From Yersinia hibernica (lineage in GTDB: Bacteria > Pseudomonadota > Gammaproteobacteria > Enterobacterales > Enterobacteriaceae), in NCBI RefSeq assembly GCF_004124235.1, contig NZ_CP032487.1:4650001-4714000 (forward strand): DNA of 64,000 nucleotides, given 5' to 3'. Position 1 is the stretch's first letter; every line of letters begins with the position of its first letter. The notes under the pieces are model-generated. The model had not been told where the DNA came from. It made no database searches and saw only the letters and a program-made list of their open reading frames with translations. Positions 19,360-28,805 of this stretch are shown one piece after another. The translations under genes and the position numbers were made by a program.

Positions 19360-21660
19360 ATGTGTAAAAAATATAATTTACTCTTATTCCTCTTCTGCCT
19401 AACATCTTCACCCTTGGTGTATTCTGAGTTAGTCACATCATTTGACTATGCCACCCCACTCATAGACAACAATACAACCGCAGCCCCAATAAACGCTGCT
19501 GATAAAGTTATGTACTCTACACATGTCAAAAATAATTTATTGAATTTTAATGTGGATGAGTCTATAGGGGAAACACTATATTCCCAGCCAAAATCATCAA
19601 CACCGGTTTGTTTCTACGTCGAAGATAATTTCCAAGGTGAGTCTTTTTGTCTGACGGTGCCGGAAGAAATTGATCTTTATAATATCAAAGATAACCATCT
19701 CAATGACAAAATATCTTCCATTAAAATCCCAAAGAATGTACAGGTCACTATTTATAAAAATGATAATTTTAACGCTCCCCACTATAATCTCACCGAGTCC
19801 GTTGACCTGACATGGTTAAAAAAAATGGACATGGTCGGCCAGATTAGCGCGATTAAAACTTTCAATTCCCCCGGTTTTTGCACTCAAGATTGCGTGGTGA
19901 TTAAAGAAAATAAAATAGAATTAAATAATTTACTGGGAAAATACGATTCAGAATTTGGTGAAACAAATAAATTTATATTAATGAATATCGACATTAATAA
20001 CGATAGCAATTTTGGTGTGGGGTTTATTCATTATCCACAAATCATTGTGGCTGGTAAAGATCTATTTTTCTATGCTGAAGATAAAAGTGAACCATTTAAT
20101 ATCAGGATAAGTGAAATTGCTGATAATATCTCTTTATTATTTAATTTAAATGGGAAACAACTGGGATTTCAATATATTGAAGCCAAAGGAACGGCCCCAC
20201 TTAATACCCCACTTTGGATTAACACTCGATATTCATCAGAATATTTAACTGATTTATACATCGCTAATGGCATTCCTGATAATGACCAAGGAAATATGCC
20301 AGAAAACACCCCGTTATTGATGGTGAATAAAATCATTATGGCAATAAATAAGCACTCTCATCGTGATAAACGCGGAGTTTTAGGAATAGCTGGCTGTGTT
20401 GGTATCCCGCTGCTGGCCATTTATAATTTGGTGATTCAGGGGCACTGTAATCAACTTGATAAACTGGTTGGGGCGGATGAATTCTCTCACCACGATGGCG
20501 AGGGGAAAACATTAGTCGTGGCCGGTTCAGCAAAGCCCCTTCCGCCAGTAAAACAGACCACCAGCACGTCATTAGCTAAACCAGAACCCGCCATGTTAGT
20601 TTTAACACGCCTCGATACTCACCTACATAATCAGGCGGTTACGTTACCAGCTGCGGCAAAAACCTGTAAAACCTCGATAGGGGAAATCCTCTCCGCCCGC
20701 TATCCCCGTCAGACAGGAATACGATGTGGGTCTAGGCTGTCTATTCTACTGGCTGATTTTACATTCCTTTTTGGCGAAAATTTATTGACTTGGACAACCG
20801 AACATTTAAGCCAAGTTCTACAGAATATTAGGGATCATGGCACGACTGGTTATGCGGTATCTGACCAAGTAACAGAATCCAGATTGGTCGAAAGAGTGCA
20901 GACAGCCATATCTGATTTGGGATTTGCCCCATTGACCACCATGTTGGAGGAAGCTTTCAATTATGCATTATTAAATTATGCCCGCTATTTTATACATAAT
21001 GAAAACCAAGAAACTTTTGCCACTCCCCAAGCAGCGCAAAGCCTCCCATTAGGAGATTATGTATTACCTTTAGCAACCTATATTCACCCAACAGAGCCAC
21101 CATCCCCGCTTATTAGGGATAACAACGAATGGATTAGACCAGAAGGTGTGTATTTTGAAATTACCGTTATTCCTGGTGGCGATCAGCATATCGCCACAAA
21201 TTTAACGGAGGAGATAGTTGAGGTGATTAATGATTGGCGGATATTTTACAATCAAGTTGAATATCAAGCAGATAATAACAGCACACCATTAACGAGCCAC
21301 GACCGGACAATCTATGCCGCCAGAATAACCAGTAATATGCTGTATCACATGTTAACGGACAACTCTGCTGACTATCAATTTGTCGTTGTTAAACTCAAGG
21401 GGAAAATTGTGAGTGTGTTAGCCTCATTAAATGACGCCAATAATGAGGATAGCTATATTAATTTCTCTGTTACTCACCCACAGTATGTATTAAATCCTCA
21501 TGAAAATGGCAGTGTTCGAGGTGCAGGAACCGCAGCAGTCAGAGAGTTAGCTCGATATCTAAAAGAAAAAGGTAAAAAAACCCTCAGCTCCCAGGTTATT
21601 TCACAGCCCTCAGCAATTGTGAAAAAAAAGCTGGGTTTCCTACATAAAGATGAACTCTAA
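19360..21660 (+). CDS. Candidate single-chain exotoxin: crystallin-like N-part, RDKR site, GNAT-like C-part, KDEL terminus
   Basis: A 766-aa predicted secreted protein; not recognised as a named gene. Seen in order: a signal peptide (about 1-22); a beta/gamma-crystallin-like region (about 83-170: VCFYVEDNFQGESFCL, then KISSIKI, then VTIYKNDNFNAPHYNL); RDKR (335-338), a furin-type R-X-K-R site; a hydrophobic stretch directly after it (339-360) bracketed by Cys346 and Cys363; a Pro/Thr-rich linker (about 388-410); a Cys436/Cys456 pair; and a C-terminal part resembling the GNAT acetyltransferase core, with YINFSVTHPQYVL, the acetyl-CoA-loop-like RGAGTA (720-725) and SAIVKKKLGF (751-760). The last four residues are KDEL, the eukaryotic ER-retrieval signal. 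The coding sequence is clearly richer in A/T than its neighbours, suggesting transfer. GAGG lies 5 nt before ATG. Known families support each piece; toxin function is inference. Confidence 0.72.
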   Translation: MCKKYNLLLFLFCLTSSPLVYSELVTSFDYATPLIDNNTTAAPINAADKVMYSTHVKNNLLNFNVDESIGETLYSQPKSSTPVCFYVEDNFQGESFCLTVPEEIDLYNIKDNHLNDKISSIKIPKNVQVTIYKNDNFNAPHYNLTESVDLTWLKKMDMVGQISAIKTFNSPGFCTQDCVVIKENKIELNNLLGKYDSEFGETNKFILMNIDINNDSNFGVGFIHYPQIIVAGKDLFFYAEDKSEPFNIRISEIADNISLLFNLNGKQLGFQYIEAKGTAPLNTPLWINTRYSSEYLTDLYIANGIPDNDQGNMPENTPLLMVNKIIMAINKHSHRDKRGVLGIAGCVGIPLLAIYNLVIQGHCNQLDKLVGADEFSHHDGEGKTLVVAGSAKPLPPVKQTTSTSLAKPEPAMLVLTRLDTHLHNQAVTLPAAAKTCKTSIGEILSARYPRQTGIRCGSRLSILLADFTFLFGENLLTWTTEHLSQVLQNIRDHGTTGYAVSDQVTESRLVERVQTAISDLGFAPLTTMLEEAFNYALLNYARYFIHNENQETFATPQAAQSLPLGDYVLPLATYIHPTEPPSPLIRDNNEWIRPEGVYFEITVIPGGDQHIATNLTEEIVEVINDWRIFYNQVEYQADNNSTPLTSHDRTIYAARITSNMLYHMLTDNSADYQFVVVKLKGKIVSVLASLNDANNEDSYINFSVTHPQYVLNPHENGSVRGAGTAAVRELARYLKEKGKKTLSSQVISQPSAIVKKKLGFLHKDEL

Positions 21661-21664
21661 ATCC

Positions 21665-21705
21665 ACCCTGTGTCGGTATTCATACTGGCACAGGGTTATT
21701 CCTTA
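21665..21705 (+). terminator. Terminator of the KDEL-ending gene
   Basis: ACCCTGTG (21665-21672) pairs with CACAGGGT (21689-21696), followed by a T-rich tract, directly after the stop. Confidence 0.65.
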
Positions 21706-21708
21706 TTC

Positions 21709-22353
21709 TTATTCGACAGCAACGCGATATACACAGCGGCGTGAACCCGAGAGTATATGCTCAGTTCGCTCAACCGGTGCTTGTAATACCTCACGGAAAA
21801 CATCTAATTCCGCACGACAAAATCCCTGGCAGCTAGTTGCCGCCGCGCAAATAGGACAATGGTTTTCAATCAGTAATATCGAACCATCGGCCTGAGTTTG
21901 GCACTCAGCCATATAACCCTCCTGAGAGCGAATCGCCACCAGCCGGGCCACCCGGTCACCAATATTATCGGCACCTTGCATTGCCAGGCAATATTGCTCA
22001 CGAGTTTCCTGCTCACGGGTATCTATCAGTAAATTAAGGGCTTCTTCGCCTAATTTGCTTCGCACCATTCGCAATAACTGTACCGTTAACTCGCCATGGG
22101 CATCGGGAAAGCGCGCATTTCCAGCTTCAGTAAGTTGCCAAAGTTGAATAGGCCGCCCAACACCTTTTGCCTGCGCGAACGCCACCACCAGCCCATCTTT
22201 GGCTAACTTTACAAATTGTTGGCGTGCTGCTTCCCCAGTGGTGCCGAGGATTTTTCCTGCATCAGTGGCCTGCAATGGGCCGCGAGTCTTCAGCAACAGT
22301 AGCAGGCGTTCAGCAACAGACTGCGGCTGACTGGTTGAATGATCAATATTCAT
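21709..22353 (-). CDS. SufR-like HTH regulator with cysteine cluster
   Basis: A 214-aa transcription factor with an N-terminal winged-helix of DeoR/ArsR type (about 12-80: RGPLQATDAGKILGTTGEAARQQF, a likely HTH) and a C-terminal cysteine set at 166, 169, 175, 179 and 207. The C-terminal context (ENHCPICAAA, then VERTEHILSGSRRCVYRV) resembles the Fe-S regulator SufR, so an Fe-S or metal cofactor is likely. The start at 22353 follows GGGAAAGAT; the frame is open to 22401. Divergent from an MFS exporter, with a 14-bp palindrome between them. Confidence 0.8.
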   Translation of the reverse strand: MNIDHSTSQPQSVAERLLLLLKTRGPLQATDAGKILGTTGEAARQQFVKLAKDGLVVAFAQAKGVGRPIQLWQLTEAGNARFPDAHGELTVQLLRMVRSKLGEEALNLLIDTREQETREQYCLAMQGADNIGDRVARLVAIRSQEGYMAECQTQADGSILLIENHCPICAAATSCQGFCRAELDVFREVLQAPVERTEHILSGSRRCVYRVAVE

Positions 22354-22410
22354 ATCTTTCCCAGCATCATTGGTGCAATTTTGATGTTTGATTGCCAGCA
22401 TAACATTTTA

Positions 22411-22424
22411 CAAGCATATGCTTG
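22411..22424. promoter_or_regulatory. Perfect 14-bp palindrome, candidate operator
   Basis: CAAGCATATGCTTG lies in the divergent region between the SufR-like regulator (start 22353) and the MFS gene (start 22531), where a dimeric repressor of both would bind. Confidence 0.6.
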
Positions 22425-22530
22425 ACTTATTATCAGTGACTGGCCTAAGTTATTCCAAGAATTAACTTGTTTAACTTTAACGTAACAGTTAAACCAACTC
22501 AATAACCAGATTTTTGGCAGGATAAAAAAC

Positions 22531-23979
22531 GTGATAATGAATGATGCAAGCCGATGGAGTGATTTGTTCTCCGGCAAAAATGCGGCTTTTGCTATAGCCC
22601 TGTCGGGTGGGGTGGTGTTGCACGCCATCAATATCTATATCGCCACGACCATTTTACCGTCCGTCGTGCTGGAGATTAATGGCCTGAGTCTCTATGCCTG
22701 GAATACCACTCTGTTCGTCACAGCATCCATTCTCGGCTCCGCGCTTTCGGCGCGCTTGCTCAGTGGCTACGGCCCGCGCAGTGCTTATCTGTTAGCTTCA
22801 TTGACCTTTATGTTGGGCAGTGCCTTGTGTGCTATGGCACCCAACATGCCCCTGATGCTGGTGGGCCGCACAGTGCAAGGCTTGGGGGGCGGCTTCCTGT
22901 TTGCCCTCTCTTACGCCATGATTAATCTGGTATTTCCACAATCATTATGGCCGCGAGCTATGGCGCTAATTTCTGGGATGTGGGGGGTTGCGACCCTGAT
23001 TGGCCCAGCTATTGGCGGCATATTTGCTGAAATGAATGCCTGGCGTTTTGCTTTCTGGACATTACTGCCCATTACCCTGATTTATGCCATTTTCACCTGG
23101 CGCATTCTGCCTGCGGGAAAATCAGCCAATACTGCGGCGTCAGTGTTGCCAATCACGCAATTAGTGTTATTAACCGCGATTGTGCTCACCATTTCAGCCA
23201 GCAGCATTGCCAATAGCGGCTTGATTAACATGATTGGCATGGCGGTGGCGATACTATTGCTGTTGCTATTATTGCGCATAGAATCCCGCGCCAGCATCCG
23301 CTTGCTGCCACAGGGGGCTTTGCGCCTTAATTCGCCTTTAGCGGCGCTGTACCTCACCGTCTTATTGCTGGCGATCGGCATTACCTGTGAAATTTTCGTG
23401 CCGTATTTCCTACAAACTCTGCATGGTCAGTCTCCACTGATTTCAGGCTATATTGCCGCCACCATGGCGGCGGGCTGGACACTTTCTGAGGTCATGAGTG
23501 CTGGTTGGAAAAAATCTGGCGTGCGTTTGGCGATTATCAGCGGCCCAATTATTGTATTGGTGGGCTTAGTTGCCCTGTCTATTCTGATGCCAACCGGCTC
23601 ACAGGGAAGCTGGCAACATATGGCCCCCATCGCCATTGCACTGACGCTGGTCGGTTTTGGTATTGGTTTTGGCTGGCCACACTTACTGACCCGGATTTTG
23701 CAAGTGGCCGCAGAGGAAGATAAAGATATCGCCGGGGCTTCGATAACCACAGTACAAATGTTTGCTACCGCCGTGGGTGCCGCGATGGCGGGTATGGTGG
23801 CTAACCTTTCTGGCCTCAATATCCCCGGTGGGGTCATGGGGGCGGAAAATACCGCTCACTGGCTGTTTACTCTGTTCGCCATTGCGCCAGCGCTGGCCAT
23901 TATCACTGCGCTACGCTGTGCCAAGATTCCCTCACCCCCTTATTCAGTGCCAAACCCCGCCCACAGCGAAACTCCCTAA
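22531..23979 (+). CDS. MFS drug/solute exporter (DHA2-like, EmrB/QacA type)
   Basis: A 482-aa inner-membrane protein with at least twelve and probably fourteen hydrophobic segments, compatible with proton-coupled export. MFS motif C-like sequence is visible (GPAIGGIFAE) along with VGRTVQGLGGGF. The start is GTG 22531 (AGGAT 7 nt upstream) or ATG 22537. Divergent regulation by the cysteine-cluster regulator is likely. The substrate is unknown. Confidence 0.87.
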   Translation: MIMNDASRWSDLFSGKNAAFAIALSGGVVLHAINIYIATTILPSVVLEINGLSLYAWNTTLFVTASILGSALSARLLSGYGPRSAYLLASLTFMLGSALCAMAPNMPLMLVGRTVQGLGGGFLFALSYAMINLVFPQSLWPRAMALISGMWGVATLIGPAIGGIFAEMNAWRFAFWTLLPITLIYAIFTWRILPAGKSANTAASVLPITQLVLLTAIVLTISASSIANSGLINMIGMAVAILLLLLLLRIESRASIRLLPQGALRLNSPLAALYLTVLLLAIGITCEIFVPYFLQTLHGQSPLISGYIAATMAAGWTLSEVMSAGWKKSGVRLAIISGPIIVLVGLVALSILMPTGSQGSWQHMAPIAIALTLVGFGIGFGWPHLLTRILQVAAEEDKDIAGASITTVQMFATAVGAAMAGMVANLSGLNIPGGVMGAENTAHWLFTLFAIAPALAIITALRCAKIPSPPYSVPNPAHSETP

Positions 23980-23987
23980 ATCGCAGC

Positions 23988-24017
23988 AATCGGCCTGCCA
24001 GCGCAGGTCGATTTTTT
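23988..24017 (+). terminator. Terminator of the MFS gene
   Basis: An 11-bp stem with one G-U pair (AATCGGCCTGC / GCAGGTCGATT), loop CAGC, followed by six T. Confidence 0.9.
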
Positions 24018-24121
24018 CATGAGCCGTAACATTATAAGGATGATTATCACTTGATCCTGTTGTACTGGTCGCTGGTATGCTGATTCTAAATCTCTTTTGT
24101 CGTTAGCTAACGGAGTTTGTG

Positions 24122-25102
24122 ATGAAACCCTCTATCGTGCTGTACAAAAGTATTCCCCCCGATCTGCATCAGCGTTTAGCGCAACATTTCACCGTAAACA
24201 GTTTTGACGGTTTAACCCCGGATAATCAGCCCGAATTATTAGCCGCCCTGCAAAAGGCCGAGGGGCTAATCGGCGCGGGCGGTAAAATTGATCAGAATTT
24301 TTTGTCATTAACGCCGCACCTGCGGGCCGCCTCAACCATTTCTGTCGGTTATGACAATTTTGCTGTCGATGCCCTGAATCAGCGCGGCATTGTGTTGATG
24401 CACACGCCAACGGTACTGACCGAGACCGTGGCAGACACCATGATGGCCCTGGTGCTGGCCACCGCGCGCCGGGTGGTAGAGCTGGCTGAGCGCGTGAAAG
24501 CGGGCGAATGGCAAGAAAGTATTGGTGATGACTGGTTTGGGGTAGATGTTCATCACAAAACTATCGGTATTCTTGGTATGGGCCGCATTGGGATGGCGCT
24601 GGCCCAGCGCGCACATTTCGGCTTCAATATGCCCGTGCTGTACACCAGCCGCCGCCCACATGAAGAAGCTGAAAACCGTTTTGGCGCTCGCCGCTGCTCA
24701 TTAGATACTTTACTGGCTGAAGTGGATTTCCTCTGCATCACTCTGCCGATGACCGAGCAAACTTACCATATGATTAGCCGTGAACAACTGGCGAAAATGA
24801 AATCCAGCGCAATCTTGATAAACGCGGGCCGAGGGCCGGTGGTGGATGAGCAGGCGCTGATTGCCGCACTGCAAGATGGCACCATTCATGGCGCGGGGCT
24901 GGATGTCTTTGAGCAAGAACCTCTGCCGCTAGATTCGCCATTGCTCAAATTACGTCAAGTCGTTGCGGTTCCACATATCGGCTCTGCAACTCATGAAACG
25001 CGTTATAACATGGCCGCCTGCGCCGTCGATAACCTGATTGCCGCACTGACCGGCACAGTGACAGAAAACTGCGTCAACCCGCAAGTGTTGAAGCCAGCAT
25101 AA
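24122..25102 (+). CDS. ghrB: Glyoxylate/hydroxypyruvate reductase B
   Basis: A 326-aa D-2-hydroxyacid dehydrogenase reducing glyoxylate, hydroxypyruvate and 2-ketogluconate with NADPH. The Rossmann motif is GILGMGRIG; catalytic Arg, Glu and His are in [19 protein letters not shown] and [13 protein letters not shown] 24122 is preferred over the adjacent GTG 24119. ghrB (yiaE) and yiaF are neighbours in E. coli; here they are separated by other genes. Confidence 0.92.
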   Translation: MKPSIVLYKSIPPDLHQRLAQHFTVNSFDGLTPDNQPELLAALQKAEGLIGAGGKIDQNFLSLTPHLRAASTISVGYDNFAVDALNQRGIVLMHTPTVLTETVADTMMALVLATARRVVELAERVKAGEWQESIGDDWFGVDVHHKTIGILGMGRIGMALAQRAHFGFNMPVLYTSRRPHEEAENRFGARRCSLDTLLAEVDFLCITLPMTEQTYHMISREQLAKMKSSAILINAGRGPVVDEQALIAALQDGTIHGAGLDVFEQEPLPLDSPLLKLRQVVAVPHIGSATHETRYNMAACAVDNLIAALTGTVTENCVNPQVLKPA

Positions 25103-25119
25103 ACACGGCCATCATCCCA

Positions 25120-25139
25120 TTGGCCTGCTTGCAGGCCAA
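25120..25139 (+). terminator. Hairpin after ghrB
   Basis: TTGGCCTGC / GCAGGCCAA palindrome (25120-25128, 25131-25139), 18 nt past the stop; no T-run follows, so termination is uncertain. Confidence 0.5.
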
Positions 25140-25263
25140 ATTCCCCTCCTCCGCAGGCCTCCTCCCGCTAAAAATAGCCCAGGGATGAGGCGATTTTTTC
25201 ACCTTCTGGCACGCTGAGATGCATAAAATTCGAATCAATTCTCAGACCCAAGGAAGATGCGCC

Positions 25264-27330
25264 ATGAAATCTTTAATGCTCCCTTTGCTGCTCATCATGC
25301 CGCCCGCAGCAATGGCGAACTGGTCACTGCCCCATTTCCCGGCTTTTACTGAACAAGATAGCGGAGTTTTCCTGAGCAGCAGTGAGCTGACCAAAGGGGA
25401 ATATTTGCTTAAATTTTATCAAGATAAGCAATGCTGGCAGCCCACTGGGCCAGTCAAGTTGAATCAGACATTTTCACTGCAACCCTGCCAAAATCAGGCC
25501 GAAATCCAATGGCGATTGTTCCGCGATGGCCAATATCAGGTGCGTATTGATACCCGCAGCGGCACACCCACACTCACTCTGAGCATCAAATCGCCGGTGG
25601 CGGAAGCTGTCAAAGTTGTGGCGCACAGTTGCCAGCGCTGGGATGGCAAGCCGGTGAGGATTGATGTCAGTAACACTTTTGCTGAAGGCGAAATGGTGCG
25701 GGATTTCTACTCCGGCCAAACGGCGAAAGTTTCCCTCGGTAAAATCACATTGCAGCCCAGCCCCGCGAGTGGCGGTTTGCTCCTGCTAGAATCGGCGCAA
25801 ACCCAGCAAGCAGCGCCTTTCAGCTGGCAAAATGCCACGGTGTATTTTGCACTGACTGACCGCTTTAAAAATGGCAATCCAGACAATGACCACAGCTACG
25901 GCCGTCATGCTGATGGCCTGCAAGAAATTGGCACTTTCCACGGCGGCGACCTGGCCGGGCTAACAAAAAAACTTGATTATCTCCAACAGCTTGGCGTCAA
26001 TGCGCTCTGGATAAGCTCCCCGCTGGAGCAAATTCATGGCTGGGTGGGTGGCGGCACTCAGGGGGATTTTCCCCATTATGCTTATCATGGTTATTATGGA
26101 CTTGATTGGTCACGTCTGGATGCCAATATGGGCACCGAGCAAGACTTGCATAACCTGGTTGACCAAGCCCATAAACGCGGCATCCGTATTCTATTTGATG
26201 TGGTAATGAATCATGTGGGATATGCCACTCTGGCAGATATGCAGAATTACCAATTCGGGGCGCTGTATCTACAAGGTGACCAATTAGAAAAAACACTGGG
26301 CAAAAACTGGACTGACTGGGCCCCGGGTAAAGGGCAAAATTGGCATAGTTTTAATGATTATATCAATTTCAGTGATAAATCAGCTTGGGAAAACTGGTGG
26401 GGTAAAAACTGGATCCGCACGGATATTGGCGATTATGACGCCCCCGGCTATGACGATCTCACCATGTCGCTGGCATTCCTCCCGGACATCAAAACAGAAT
26501 CGACTCACCCCAGCGGGCTCCCCGTGTTTTATCGCCACAAACCGGATACCGCGGCGCGCGAAATTGCCGGTGCCACACCGCGTGATTACCTCACTCATTG
26601 GTTAAGCCAATGGGTTCGCGATTACGGTATTGATGGTTTTCGGGTTGATACCGCCAAGCATGTGGAAAAGCCGGCCTGGCAACAACTTAAGCAACAAAGC
26701 ACTGCGGCCCTGGCGGCCTGGAAAGCCGCTCACCCTAATCAAGCTCTGGATGATTTGCCATTCTGGATGACCGGGGAAGCTTGGGGGCATGGGGTGATGA
26801 AGAGTGATTATTACCAAAATGGCTTCGACGCCATGATTAATTTTGATTTTCAGGATCAAGCTAAACAGGCACTGACTTGTTTCTCATCCATTGACGGCAC
26901 TTATCAACAAATGGCTGATAAACTGCAAAATTTCAATGTATTGAGCTACATTTCATCTCATGATACCCGGCTGTTTTTTAAAGATGATGCCCAACAATCA
27001 CTGACAAAACAGCAACGTGCGGGCGATCTGCTGCTACTGGCCCCGGGGGCAGTGCAGATTTTCTATGGCGATGAAAGCGGGCGAGAATTCGGCCCCACTG
27101 GCTCCGATCCCTTGCAAGGAACGCGCTCGGATATGAATTGGCATGAACTGGCAGGTGAAAAAGGCGCGCTGTTGGCGCACTGGCAAAAAGTCAGCCAGTT
27201 CCGTGCCCGCCATCCGGCAATTGGCGCAGGCGAGCAAAAATCGCAACAAACTGCTGATTACTATGCTTTTAGCCGCCAACATCAGGGCGATAAAGTGCTC
27301 GTGGTGTGGGTTGGGGACCCAAAAGAGTAA
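25264..27330 (+). CDS. malS: Periplasmic alpha-amylase MalS
   Basis: A 688-aa GH13 alpha-amylase that cleaves maltodextrins in the periplasm. A signal peptide ends at about residue 18 (AMA/NW). An N-terminal beta-rich extension with cysteines precedes the catalytic barrel. GH13 motifs are DVVMNH, GFRVDTAKH (nucleophile Asp), GEAWGH (acid/base Glu) and SSHDTR. AAGGA at 25250 sets ATG 25264. malS followed by avtA is the E. coli order. Maltose-regulon control (MalT) is known for E. coli malS; I did not identify a clear MalT box. Confidence 0.94.
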   Translation: MKSLMLPLLLIMPPAAMANWSLPHFPAFTEQDSGVFLSSSELTKGEYLLKFYQDKQCWQPTGPVKLNQTFSLQPCQNQAEIQWRLFRDGQYQVRIDTRSGTPTLTLSIKSPVAEAVKVVAHSCQRWDGKPVRIDVSNTFAEGEMVRDFYSGQTAKVSLGKITLQPSPASGGLLLLESAQTQQAAPFSWQNATVYFALTDRFKNGNPDNDHSYGRHADGLQEIGTFHGGDLAGLTKKLDYLQQLGVNALWISSPLEQIHGWVGGGTQGDFPHYAYHGYYGLDWSRLDANMGTEQDLHNLVDQAHKRGIRILFDVVMNHVGYATLADMQNYQFGALYLQGDQLEKTLGKNWTDWAPGKGQNWHSFNDYINFSDKSAWENWWGKNWIRTDIGDYDAPGYDDLTMSLAFLPDIKTESTHPSGLPVFYRHKPDTAAREIAGATPRDYLTHWLSQWVRDYGIDGFRVDTAKHVEKPAWQQLKQQSTAALAAWKAAHPNQALDDLPFWMTGEAWGHGVMKSDYYQNGFDAMINFDFQDQAKQALTCFSSIDGTYQQMADKLQNFNVLSYISSHDTRLFFKDDAQQSLTKQQRAGDLLLLAPGAVQIFYGDESGREFGPTGSDPLQGTRSDMNWHELAGEKGALLAHWQKVSQFRARHPAIGAGEQKSQQTADYYAFSRQHQGDKVLVVWVGDPKE

Positions 27331-27464
27331 ATCAGCTTATTATTTTGCAATAACAACCCCTGCCGATATTTTCACGCGGCAGGAAGAAATATTTCCACAT
27401 TGCGTCCGTTTTTATCTGCGAGTATGGTAGTCGTTTACTTACGGATAACAATAAATTTTCATTT

Positions 27465-28718
27465 ATGAAGTTCTCACTTTTCGGCGACAAATTCACACGC
27501 TACGCGGGTATTACTAGGCTCATGGACGACCTTAATGATGGCCTGAGAACCCCAGGTTCTATCATGCTTGGCGGGGGTAATCCGGCGCATATTCCCGAGA
27601 TGGATGCTTATTTCCAACAACTGTGTCAGGACATGCTGGAACGCGGGCAATTGACCGAGGCATTGTGCAATTACGATGGGCCACAAGGTAAAGATTTGCT
27701 GCTAAAAGCGCTGGCCAAAATGCTGCGTGATGAGCTGGGTTGGCAAATTGAGCCACAGAACATTGCACTGACAAATGGCAGTCAAAGCGCATTTTTCTAC
27801 TTATTTAATTTATTCGCTGGCCGCTATGCCGATGGCAATCGCCGCCGGGTGCTATTCCCGCTGGCGCCAGAGTATCTCGGTTATGCCGACGCCGGTCTGG
27901 ACGAGGATTTATTCGTCTCCGCCAAGCCCAATATTGAGTTGCTGCCAGCAGGGCAATTCAAGTATCACGTCGACTTCGAGCACCTCAATATTACTGACGA
28001 TATTGGCCTAATATGTGTGTCTCGGCCGACAAATCCGACTGGGAATGTGATTACTGACGAGGAGTTAATTCGCCTCGATGCTATTGCTCAGCAACGCGAT
28101 ATTCCGCTATTGATTGATAATGCTTATGGCGTGCCATTCCCCGGCATTATCTTTTCTGACGCGACCCCACTGTGGAACCCGAATATCATTCTGTGCATGA
28201 GTTTGTCGAAACTCGGCCTGCCGGGTTCGCGCTGCGGGATTGTGATAGCCGATGAGAAAGTGATTTCGGCGATAACCAATATGAATGGCATTATCAGCCT
28301 GTCACCGGGCAGCATGGGGCCGGCTATTGCCGCCGAAATGATTGAGCGCGGTGATTTGTTGCGGTTATCCAATGAGGTCATTCGGCCATTCTATTTTGAG
28401 CGGGTGCAGCAAACTATTGCCATCCTGCGCAAATACTTGCCGCCAGAACGCTGCCTAATCCACAAGCCGGAAGGGGCGATATTCCTGTGGCTATGGTTTA
28501 AAGATTTGCCAATCAGCACCGAGTTGCTCTATCAGCGTCTGAAAAAACGCGGCGTATTGATGGTACCGGGCCACTATTTCTTCCCAGGTCTGGAATATGA
28601 TTGGCCACATACCCATCAGTGCATGCGGATGAATTATGTCCCGGCACCGGAGGATATCGAAAAAGGTGTGGCGATTTTAGCTGAAGAGATTGAATTGGCA
28701 TTTCAGGAAATAAAGTGA
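27465..28718 (+). CDS. avtA: Valine-pyruvate aminotransferase AvtA
   Basis: A 417-aa fold-type-I, PLP-dependent aminotransferase interconverting valine plus pyruvate and 2-ketoisovalerate plus alanine. Recognised by its N-terminus (MKFSLFGDKFTRYAGITRLM) and the SLSKLGLPGSRCG block with the PLP lysine. Length is the same as in E. coli. Monocistronic, downstream of malS. Confidence 0.95.
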   Translation: MKFSLFGDKFTRYAGITRLMDDLNDGLRTPGSIMLGGGNPAHIPEMDAYFQQLCQDMLERGQLTEALCNYDGPQGKDLLLKALAKMLRDELGWQIEPQNIALTNGSQSAFFYLFNLFAGRYADGNRRRVLFPLAPEYLGYADAGLDEDLFVSAKPNIELLPAGQFKYHVDFEHLNITDDIGLICVSRPTNPTGNVITDEELIRLDAIAQQRDIPLLIDNAYGVPFPGIIFSDATPLWNPNIILCMSLSKLGLPGSRCGIVIADEKVISAITNMNGIISLSPGSMGPAIAAEMIERGDLLRLSNEVIRPFYFERVQQTIAILRKYLPPERCLIHKPEGAIFLWLWFKDLPISTELLYQRLKKRGVLMVPGHYFFPGLEYDWPHTHQCMRMNYVPAPEDIEKGVAILAEEIELAFQEIK

Positions 28719-28750
28719 TTGGCGGCAAATGGCCTGATGAGACTTAAAGC

Positions 28751-28787
28751 CCTTGAAGCCGCAGCAGTTATTCCTGCGGTTTCAAGG
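28751..28787. terminator. Bidirectional hairpin between avtA and yidE
   Basis: A 14-bp stem with one G-U pair (CCTTGAAGCCGCAG 28751-28764, CTGCGGTTTCAAGG 28774-28787) lies between convergent genes; T-tracts on both sides are weak. Confidence 0.65.
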
Positions 28788-28805
28788 ACAAAGAGCATGA
28801 TTGGG

